A DNA stretch of 5,799 bases, from assembly GCA_030453285.1 (NCBI GenBank), contig JAKDKP010000176.1:1-5799 (forward strand), given 5' to 3'. Both the position numbers and the translations under genes were made by a program. Positions 1 to 4,440 of the stretch are shown here, piece by piece. Position 1 is the stretch's first letter. Each line of letters starts with the position of its first letter. The notes beneath the pieces were generated by a model. The model saw only the letters and a program-made list of their open reading frames with translations, made no database searches and was not told where the DNA came from. The stretch is from Propionibacteriales bacterium. GTDB lineage: Bacteria > Actinomycetota > Actinomycetes > Propionibacteriales > Propionibacteriaceae.

Positions 1-1
1 C

Positions 2-1000
2 GCCCGAGCTGTCGCGGCGGCCCTGCAGTGTCCGCGTGACGGGTGCGGTGAGTGCAATGACTGTCGTACGGCGTTGAGCGGTGCCCATCCCGACGTCACC
101 CTGGTCCGGACCGAGAAGTTGTCGATCGGTGTGGATGAGGTGCGCGACCTGGTCCGGCGGGCATCGATGAGTCCCACCATGGGGCAGCACCAGGTGCTCG
201 TGGTCGAGGATGCCGACCGGGTCACCGAGCGGGGGGCCGACGCCCTGCTCAAGAGCATCGAGGAGCCGGCGCGTCGTACGGTCTGGCTGCTGTGTGCGCC
301 GACCACCGACGACGTGGTGGTGACCATCCGTTCGCGATGTCGCCAACTCCAGCTGCGGACCCCTCGGGTCTCGGCCGTCGCGCAGTTGCTGGAGTCCGAC
401 GGAGTCGATGCCGGCACGGCCGCCTACGCCGCCCGGGCTGCCCAGGGCCACATCGGACGTGCGCGGTTGCTGGTCCGCGACGAGGGGGTCCGCAATCGAC
501 GGCGCGAGGTGTTGCAGATTCCCGGTCGCCTGCGGGATCTGGGCGCCTGCCTGATCCACGCCCAGAACATCGTCGATGCCGCGACCGAGGAGTCCACCTC
601 GATCACCGCGGAGATCGATGCCCGCGAGCAGGCCGAACTGGAGGAGGCGCTCGGGATGGGCACGCGCGGTGCCCGCCCGCGCAACACCGCCGTGGCGCTG
701 AAGGAACTGGCCGATCAGCAGAAGGCGCGCACCAAGCGCTACCAGCGCGACGCCCTTGATCGTGTGCTGACCGAGTTCACCACCTATCAACGCGATGTGC
801 TCTCGGTCCAGCTCCTGTCCGGTGCGGGGTTGGTCAACGAAGAGATGCGCCGCGAGATCACCGCCGTCGCCCAGCGCACGACGCCGGAGAGCACGCTGCG
901 CCGGATCGATGCCGTCCTCGCCTGCCGTACGGCCCTGGAGACCAACGTCGCTCCGCTGCTGGCTGTCGAGGCCATGTTGATCGGCTTCGTCGAAGGGTGA
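2..1000 (+). CDS. holB: DNA polymerase III delta' subunit, 5'-truncated by window edge
   Basis: Delta' is the clamp-loader subunit that helps load the beta sliding clamp onto primed DNA in the cytoplasm. The frame is open from base 2, giving 332 visible residues; the true start, with the P-loop-like N-terminus, lies upstream. Visible residues 10-21 hold a Cys-x4-Cys-x2-Cys-x2-Cys zinc module typical of delta' and DnaX. It is followed by HPD (29-31), IGVDEVR (42-48), the degenerate Walker B strand VVEDADR (67-73), LLKSIEEP (82-89) and the IRSRC sensor/arginine-finger motif (109-113). The C-terminal part has a charged stretch (GTRGA, LKELADQQKARTKRYQRDAL) of the type seen in actinobacterial delta' proteins, which I recognise from memory. 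An internal TTG at 74 would omit the zinc module and is not the real start. In many bacteria tmk lies directly upstream; that cannot be seen here. DnaX is the main alternative, but the sequence after the SRC motif lacks DnaX domain III features. Confidence 0.93.
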   Translation, partial: ARAVAAALQCPRDGCGECNDCRTALSGAHPDVTLVRTEKLSIGVDEVRDLVRRASMSPTMGQHQVLVVEDADRVTERGADALLKSIEEPARRTVWLLCAPTTDDVVVTIRSRCRQLQLRTPRVSAVAQLLESDGVDAGTAAYAARAAQGHIGRARLLVRDEGVRNRRREVLQIPGRLRDLGACLIHAQNIVDAATEESTSITAEIDAREQAELEEALGMGTRGARPRNTAVALKELADQQKARTKRYQRDALDRVLTEFTTYQRDVLSVQLLSGAGLVNEEMRREITAVAQRTTPESTLRRIDAVLACRTALETNVAPLLAVEAMLIGFVEG

Positions 1001-1022
1001 AGCCGCGGGTCTGTGGGCCCCC

Positions 1023-1057
1023 CTTCGTCGAGCAAGCGAGGAACGAGCGCGTCGAGG
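1023..1057. repeat. Degenerate intergenic repeat (TTCGTCGAGC...GAGCGCGTCGAG)
   Basis: This short GC-rich segment lies 22 bp after the holB stop. It contains CGTCGAG twice (1026-1032 and 1050-1056), flanking AGCGAGGAACGAGCG. It resembles a short intergenic palindromic element I remember from several actinobacterial genomes (CTTCGACGAGC ... GCGTCGAAG). Here the outer arms no longer pair perfectly, so it would be a decayed copy. A second copy is not present in the window, so repeat status is an inference. Confidence 0.35.
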
Positions 1058-1103
1058 CGTGGTCGTCGGTGGCGTCGATGCCTGCCCCAACTGTCGCTCC
1101 GGG

Positions 1104-1115
1104 CGACACGTGTCG
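1104..1115. promoter_or_regulatory. Perfect 12-bp palindrome CGACACGTGTCG, possible operator
   Basis: CGACAC/GTGTCG is exactly self-complementary and lies 69-80 bp upstream of the ATG of the DoxX-domain gene. That is a plausible position for a dimeric repressor or activator site. The symmetry stops after 12 bp, and I could not place a convincing -35/-10 pair next to it. The next six bases overlap a second small palindrome (GTCGAC, 1112-1117). Operator function is inferred from symmetry and position only. Confidence 0.25.
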
Positions 1116-1171
1116 ACATCCCAGAAATCCGCGAGCGCTCTGATTTGATGGAACCGTCGTACCCCTGTGTC

Positions 1172-1177
1172 GAGAGG
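1172..1177 (+). promoter_or_regulatory. Ribosome binding site deciding the DoxX-protein start
   Basis: GAGAGG lies six bases before the ATG at 1184, good Shine-Dalgarno spacing. The in-frame ATG at 1178 directly abuts this motif, which leaves no spacer. The earlier in-frame candidates (GTG 1013, ATG 1148) have no purine-rich site upstream. The motif therefore selects 1184 as the start. Confidence 0.6.
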
Positions 1178-1183
1178 ATGATC

Positions 1184-2458
1184 ATGAGCACGCCAACCAC
1201 GGAAGGGTCGGGCGAAGAGAAGCCGACCCTGGCCGAGCGCATCATGAGCCCCGACGGTGACGACGGTGGTCCCGACTCGCCAGCCGCAGCCACGGATCGC
1301 CGCGGCAGGACGGCGGGACGACTCCGGCGGCACCAGCGAGCCCCCCGGTCCGATACCGCCGGCGCCGATACCGGCACCACCGATGTCTCCACGGGTTCGG
1401 CCGGCGCGACGGCCGTCGGTCGGAATGACCGAGAGACCCTGGATGACACCGGCCACCCTGACACCTCCGGAGATGATGTGCGCAACACCGATGACCTGAC
1501 CACAGAAGACGACGCAGATCGCCGGGATGATGGCTCTCGTGGCGCGGTTCGGGCCGACCGTGATGAGGTGGACGCCGACGATCGGGAGAACGAGGTTCGG
1601 GGCGCCGGTCGTGACTGGGACGACGACGGTGAGACCGTCGTCCAGCCGGCCGCCGGTCGCAGGGACAGCCGGCGCGAGGAATCCGATCTCGAGTCCACCC
1701 AGGCCATGCCGGCGTACGAGGACGATGACCGCTCCGGAGACGGTGCCGGCCTGGCCGGCGGTGCTGCTGCCGGTGGTGCGGCCGGAGTCGTTGGTGGGAC
1801 CGCGGCGAGCAGGCGTCGAGTGACCCGCGACGAGCTGTACGCCCGTGAGGACCGGCAGGGCGAGCGGGATCGGCTGGAGCGAGCCCGGGCCGAGCACCAG
1901 GCCACCGCAGGTTCGGACACCGCCACCGATGGCGAACCGGTACCGGCCACCACGGATCGCGCACGCCAGCAGCGCAAGGTGAAGCCACCCCGTACGACCG
2001 ACAAGTTCTTCGGTTCCATCGGGCTGTTTGTGCTGCGCGTCATCACCGGTGTGGTGATGGGAATCCACGGTGTGCAGAAACTGCTCAACATGGATGGCAC
2101 CGCCCAGTTCTTCTCCCAGCTGGAGTTCTTCGGTACGCCGTTGCCGCAGCCGGGTCTGTTGGCGATCATCACTGGCGCCGCGGAGGTGTTGATCGGCGTC
2201 TCGCTGATCTTCGGGTTCCTGACCCGTCTCTCCGGCCTGGGCGTGTTGATCATCAGCCTCGGTGCGTTGCTGATGGTCAAGATGACATCGCTGCCGACTC
2301 CCTTTGCTGCCGGCAGTGAGCCGGGATTCGACGGCGAGCTGGAGCTCATCCTGGCGGCAGTCGGACTGCTGTTCCTGCTGGTCGGTGGTGGTGGCTGGGG
2401 CCTTGATCGACTGTTCCGTCGCAAGAACCGTACCGGCCCGTTGGACGACGAACTCTGA
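1184..2458 (+). CDS. DoxX-family membrane protein with long acidic disordered N-terminal extension
   Basis: The protein is 424 aa. Residues 1-186 are hydrophilic and low in complexity, rich in Asp, Glu, Arg, Thr and Gly (many DD, DDG and RDD runs), and probably disordered. Residues about 187-207 are a Gly/Ala-rich stretch with GxxxG-like spacing, followed by RRR. Residues about 208-269 are charged. Residues 270-413 form a DoxX-like domain with four hydrophobic helices: about 277-301 (ending in HGVQKLL, close to the family's HGxQKL motif), 325-346, 349-366 and 386-404. It ends in a basic tail, RLFRRKNR. DoxX proteins are small (about 130-170 aa) inner-membrane proteins loosely linked to redox and oxidative-stress functions; the substrate here is unknown. 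Basic residues before helix 1 and after helix 4 suggest both ends of the DoxX domain are cytoplasmic. The start at ATG 1184 is chosen by GAGAGG six bases upstream. A strong terminator follows, so this is probably a single-gene unit. The DoxX call is solid; the role of the extension is not known to me. Confidence 0.85.
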   Translation: MSTPTTEGSGEEKPTLAERIMSPDGDDGGPDSPAAATDRRGRTAGRLRRHQRAPRSDTAGADTGTTDVSTGSAGATAVGRNDRETLDDTGHPDTSGDDVRNTDDLTTEDDADRRDDGSRGAVRADRDEVDADDRENEVRGAGRDWDDDGETVVQPAAGRRDSRREESDLESTQAMPAYEDDDRSGDGAGLAGGAAAGGAAGVVGGTAASRRRVTRDELYAREDRQGERDRLERARAEHQATAGSDTATDGEPVPATTDRARQQRKVKPPRTTDKFFGSIGLFVLRVITGVVMGIHGVQKLLNMDGTAQFFSQLEFFGTPLPQPGLLAIITGAAEVLIGVSLIFGFLTRLSGLGVLIISLGALLMVKMTSLPTPFAAGSEPGFDGELELILAAVGLLFLLVGGGGWGLDRLFRRKNRTGPLDDEL

Positions 2459-2490
2459 ACCGACGGTCGAGATCGATCGCGAACACCTGA

Positions 2491-2532
2491 CACCGCGCCT
2501 TCCCGGGCTCTCCGGGGAGGCGCGGTGCTTTT
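2491..2532 (+). terminator. Strong rho-independent terminator after the DoxX gene
   Basis: CACCGCGCCT (2491-2500) pairs perfectly with AGGCGCGGTG (2518-2527). The stem continues inward through one T-G wobble, CCC/GGG and GG/CC, for about 16 bp in all, with a 5-nt loop GCTCT (2507-2511). CTTTT follows at 2528-2532. It starts 33 bp after the stop at 2458 and insulates the Rpf unit downstream. Confidence 0.92.
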
Positions 2533-2559
2533 CGTGAGATCTGGCGGGCAGCACGAGAC

Positions 2560-2588
2560 TTGTCAGATCACAGATGGACACCTACTGT
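2560..2588 (+). promoter_or_regulatory. Predicted sigma-A-type promoter of the Rpf gene
   Basis: TTGTCA (2560-2565) is close to the TTGACA -35 consensus. After exactly 17 bases comes TACTGT (2583-2588), which fits the TANNNT -10 pattern. Transcription would start near 2594-2596, giving a leader of about 240 nt that contains the whole riboswitch. The position between the upstream terminator and the aptamer supports the call. No transcript data are available. Confidence 0.68.
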
Positions 2589-2673
2589 CAGGCGCGTTCG
2601 TGTCCAAGTCGTTACCAACGATGGTGGGCCACGGACCCCGGGGAGACCGGGTTTGCGCCCTCGGTTGCCGAAC

Positions 2674-2816
2674 TTCGCCGCCGAGAGCCGCTGCCGAGAA
2701 CGTCTCGGGCATGGCGAAGACGGAGGAACCATCGGTGGCTCCGGCCACCAGGGGTGAAGTGCCATTAGGCACCGGACATCTGACGTCCGAACCCGTCAGC
2801 TCACTCCGCAGGCGAG
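2674..2816 (+). promoter_or_regulatory. c-di-AMP riboswitch (ydaO/yuaA type) in the leader of the Rpf gene
   Basis: The segment carries the family's conserved blocks in order: GGAGGAACC (2722-2730), GGGGTGAAG (2751-2759), then CCGAACCCGTCAGCTCACT (2787-2805) running into CCGCAGGCG (2806-2814). Helices that can be drawn: P1 TTCGCC/GGCGAG (2674-2679 with 2811-2816, one wobble); CCGAG/CTCGG (2694-2698 with 2704-2708); GGTGGC-TCCG-GCCACC (2734-2749, perfect); GTGCC-ATTA-GGCAC (2759-2772, perfect); CGGAC/GTCCG (2773-2777 with 2785-2789). Members of this RNA family bind cyclic di-AMP and usually act as off-switches. In actinobacteria they commonly precede Rpf, NlpC/P60 and other wall-hydrolase genes, as here. 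Exact edges are approximate. Recognition is from memory of the consensus. Confidence 0.92.
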
Positions 2817-2821
2817 CGTCA

Positions 2822-2827
2822 GAAGGG
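2822..2827 (+). promoter_or_regulatory. Ribosome binding site of the Rpf gene
   Basis: GAAGGG lies 7 bases before the GTG start at 2835 and only 5 bases after the 3' strand of riboswitch helix P1. This supports the GTG start and places the site within reach of folding changes in the aptamer. Confidence 0.75.
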
Positions 2828-2834
2828 AATCACT

Positions 2835-3479
2835 GTGAAGCGCACCATCACCAAGCGAATCGTCGGCGTTGCCGCCGCGGTCGCCCTGACCACGGGTCTC
2901 GGCCTGGCCACCACCCCCAAGGCGAACGCCGCCGACGTCTGGGACAAGGTCGCCAACTGCGAGTCGAGTGGCAACTGGGGCATCAACACCGGCAACGGAT
3001 ACTACGGCGGGCTGCAGTTCTCCAAGCAGACCTGGTCAGGTTTCGGCGGCGGCAAGTATGCACCGACCGCCAACAAGGCGTCCAAGGCCGAGCAGATCGC
3101 GATCGCTCGACGAGTGCTCGCCGTACAGGGTCCCGGTGCCTGGCCGGTGTGCTCCCGCAAGGCCGGGCTGACCAAGAGCAACGGCGGCGCCAATCGCAAC
3201 GCCACCGCTGGCCAGTCGGCACCGAAGAAGGCCGCCCCGAAGAAGGCGGCCCCGAAGAAGGCGGCCCCGAAGAAGGCGGCCCCCAAGAAGGCGGCCCCCA
3301 AGAAGGCGGCACCGAAGAAGAAGGCCACGCGTACGGTGACCCTGCGCCGTGGCGACACCATGTCCAAGCTGGCTCGCCGGTATCACCTCGCCGGCGGCTG
3401 GAAGGCCGTGGCCAGGGCGAACCCGCAGATCAAGAACCCGAACGTGCTCAAGGTCGGTCAGCGGGTCAACCTCCCCTGA
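2835..3479 (+). CDS. Secreted resuscitation-promoting factor (Rpf) transglycosylase with PKKAA linker and LysM domain
   Basis: The protein is 214 aa and starts at GTG behind GAAGGG. Residues 1-32 form a Sec signal peptide: basic KRTITKR, a hydrophobic core 9-27, and ANA before a likely cut at 32/33. Residues 33-112 are an Rpf domain, a lysozyme-like fold that cleaves peptidoglycan glycan strands. Visible marks are WDKVANCESSGNW with the expected catalytic Glu43, NTGNGYYGGLQF (51-62), and Cys42 with Cys106 for the family's disulfide. Residues 130-164 are six PKKAA repeats plus a PKKKA variant, giving a rigid, strongly basic linker. Residues about 166-213 are one LysM domain (LRRGDTMSKLARRY ... 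NPNVLKVGQRVNLP) that binds peptidoglycan. The enzyme should act outside the cell in wall turnover, growth and exit from dormancy. It has its own promoter and a c-di-AMP riboswitch. The paralogue (rpfA-E type) cannot be assigned; the domain order resembles short Rpf-LysM proteins of actinobacteria. Confidence 0.95.
   Translation: MKRTITKRIVGVAAAVALTTGLGLATTPKANAADVWDKVANCESSGNWGINTGNGYYGGLQFSKQTWSGFGGGKYAPTANKASKAEQIAIARRVLAVQGPGAWPVCSRKAGLTKSNGGANRNATAGQSAPKKAAPKKAAPKKAAPKKAAPKKAAPKKAAPKKKATRTVTLRRGDTMSKLARRYHLAGGWKAVARANPQIKNPNVLKVGQRVNLP
3222..3326 (+). repeat. 15-bp in-frame tandem repeat encoding PKKAA (6 units plus a PKKKA variant)
   Basis: Units of CCGAAGAAGGCGGCC start at 3222, 3237, 3252, 3267, 3282 and 3297. 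They differ only at third codon positions (CCC for CCG, GCC for GCG, GCA for GCC). The unit at 3312 carries an AAG in place of a GCG codon, giving PKKKA. The near identity suggests recent slippage or duplication, so repeat number may vary between strains. The product is the basic linker between the Rpf and LysM domains. Confidence 0.95.
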
Positions 3480-3506
3480 TCAACCCGGATCAATCATGAT
3501 CAACCC
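3477..3506. repeat. Three GATCAA motifs at exact 10-bp spacing
   Basis: GATCAA occurs at 3478, 3488 and 3498, and the outer two lie in a 10-bp direct repeat TGATCAACCC (3477-3486 and 3497-3506). The array begins at the Rpf stop codon. Ten-base spacing puts the motifs on one face of the helix, as cooperative protein sites often are, but chance or local duplication explains it equally well. Confidence 0.4.
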
Positions 3507-3533
3507 GCTCCATCGCAGGTGGAGTTGACGAGG

Positions 3534-3573
3534 TGCTGCGCGGCCCCGGGCTTCGTCTCGGGGCCGTGTGGCA
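3534..3573 (+). terminator. Long hairpin after the Rpf gene, probable terminator without a U-tract
   Basis: TGCTGCGCGGCCCCG (3534-3548) pairs with CGGGGCCGTGTGGCA (3559-3573). This is a continuous 15-bp stem with three G-T pairs and a 10-nt loop GGCTTCGTCT. The core CGGCCCCG/CGGGGCCG is perfect. No T-run follows on either strand, so it is not a classical intrinsic terminator, though T-poor hairpins are often proposed as terminators in high-GC actinobacteria. It could alternatively protect the 3' end of the Rpf mRNA. Confidence 0.45.
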
Positions 3574-3584
3574 TGCGTACCGCG

Positions 3585-3590
3585 TAGTCT
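3585..3590 (+). promoter_or_regulatory. -10 box TAGTCT for probable leaderless transcription of the RicT gene
   Basis: TAGTCT fits the TANNNT -10 pattern and ends 7 bases before the ATG at 3598, so transcription would start at or next to the A of the start codon. No Shine-Dalgarno sequence precedes this ATG. Both facts are characteristic of leaderless genes, common in actinobacteria. I see no good -35 hexamer; the region at that distance is the GC-rich hairpin arm. Confidence 0.55.
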
Positions 3591-3597
3591 TCGTGCC

Positions 3598-4440
3598 ATG
3601 TCTCGTGTCATGGCGGTCTGGTTCGAACGGCACGGCCGTCTGCACTATCTCGATCCCGGTGAGGAGTCGTACGCGGTCGGGGAGAAGGTGCTGGTTCCCA
3701 CCGAGGAGGGTGGGGACGAGGTCGCCGAATGTGTCTGGGCTCCCCAGTGGGAGAGCGAGATCTCAGACGGCAGCCTGCCGGTCTGCGCCGGCCGCGCCAG
3801 CAGCGACGCCATCGCTCGTGACGAAGCCAATCGTCGGCGTCGTGCCGAGATCAGGATCGTGGCCAAGAAGCTGATCCGCCGACACGAACTGCCGATGAAG
3901 GTGGTCGCTGTTGATCACCTTGACCGATCCGACGAATACGATCGGTTGGCCGTGGTCTACTTCTCCGCCGACGGGCGAGTGGATTTTCGTGCGCTGGTCG
4001 GCGATCTGGCCCGGAGTCTGTCCTCACGGGTCGACCTGCGTCAGATCGGCAGCCGCGAAGCCGCCAAGGCGATGGGCGGTGTTGGACACTGCGGCCGCGA
4101 GTTGTGCTGCTCGACGTTTCTCACCAACTTCGAACCGGTCACGCTGCGGATGGCGCGTGCCCAGGATCTGCCGCCGAATCCGATGCGGATCTCCGGCGCC
4201 TGTGGGCGGCTGATGTGCTGCCTGAAGTACGAGCACCCGTTGTATGCCGCGTTTGCCCGGGATGCCCCTCCCGTCGGCAGCAGCGTGGAGACCCCTGACG
4301 GTCCGGGGCGGGTGGTCGGGCACTCGGTCCCGACCGACACGGTCGCCGTCCGGTCCGACGAGACGCGCAAGATCAGTTCGTGCTCGCGGGCCTCGGTCTG
4401 CACCTCACGGCAGGCGTACGAGCAAGGTCGCCCCTCGTGA
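3598..4440 (+). CDS. ricT: RicT/YaaT family protein (PSP1 C-terminal domain)
   Basis: The protein is 280 aa, close to Bacillus RicT (about 275 aa). The N-terminal part opens VWFERHGRLHYLDPG (6-20). The central region contains RRHELPMKVVAVDHLDRSDEYDRLAVVYFSADGRVDFRALVGDLA. It is followed by two cysteine signatures: CGRELCC (Cys165, 170, 171) and CGRLMCC (Cys202, 207, 208), separated by FLTNFEPVTLRMARAQDLP and NPMRISG. These cysteines are the diagnostic part of the family; in B. subtilis the RicA-RicF-RicT complex binds Fe-S clusters and promotes RNase Y-dependent RNA processing. In actinobacteria the family is conserved but its role is not established, and no ricA or ricF is visible here. In B. 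subtilis this gene directly follows holB; here two units intervene. ATG 3598 is chosen because a -10 box sits 7 bases upstream. ATG 3610 is also possible; GTG 3568 lies inside the hairpin and is unlikely. Confidence 0.88.
   Translation: MSRVMAVWFERHGRLHYLDPGEESYAVGEKVLVPTEEGGDEVAECVWAPQWESEISDGSLPVCAGRASSDAIARDEANRRRRAEIRIVAKKLIRRHELPMKVVAVDHLDRSDEYDRLAVVYFSADGRVDFRALVGDLARSLSSRVDLRQIGSREAAKAMGGVGHCGRELCCSTFLTNFEPVTLRMARAQDLPPNPMRISGACGRLMCCLKYEHPLYAAFARDAPPVGSSVETPDGPGRVVGHSVPTDTVAVRSDETRKISSCSRASVCTSRQAYEQGRPS

Noticed and set aside
1013..1183. N-terminal extension of the DoxX protein from GTG 1013 or ATG 1148
   Set aside because: Neither has a ribosome binding site. The added residues read through the intergenic repeat and palindrome, and GAGAGG is correctly spaced for 1184.
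1001..1183. Search for a tRNA or small RNA between holB and the DoxX gene
   Set aside because: No cloverleaf, T-loop (GTTCGAATC-like) or terminator with a T-run was found in this spacer.
787..2493. 568-codon open frame on the minus strand across holB and the DoxX gene
   Set aside because: Its translation is Ser/Arg/Pro-rich low complexity with no recognisable domain. It runs antisense to two well-supported genes and arises from high-GC codon bias.
2637..2653. CCCGG-GGAGA-CCGGG hairpin followed by TTT in the Rpf leader, considered as a terminator
   Set aside because: It has only five base pairs and three T residues and lies before the aptamer, so it would not explain ligand control. It may simply be leader structure.
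3222..3326. Possible CRISPR or non-coding repeat array
   Set aside because: Units are contiguous 15-mers without spacers, in frame, and differ only at silent sites. This is coding repeat DNA.
3002..3386. Minus-strand frames with repetitive GAAFLGAAF or LLGGR motifs
   Set aside because: These are only reverse-strand readings of the 15-bp PKKAA tandem repeat; there is no ribosome binding site or independent domain.
2525..3499. 324-codon plus-strand frame through the riboswitch and the Rpf gene
   Set aside because: It is out of frame with the clear Rpf-LysM protein and would translate the terminator arm and the aptamer. Its Gln/Gly/Arg repeats come from reading the PKKAA repeat in the wrong frame.
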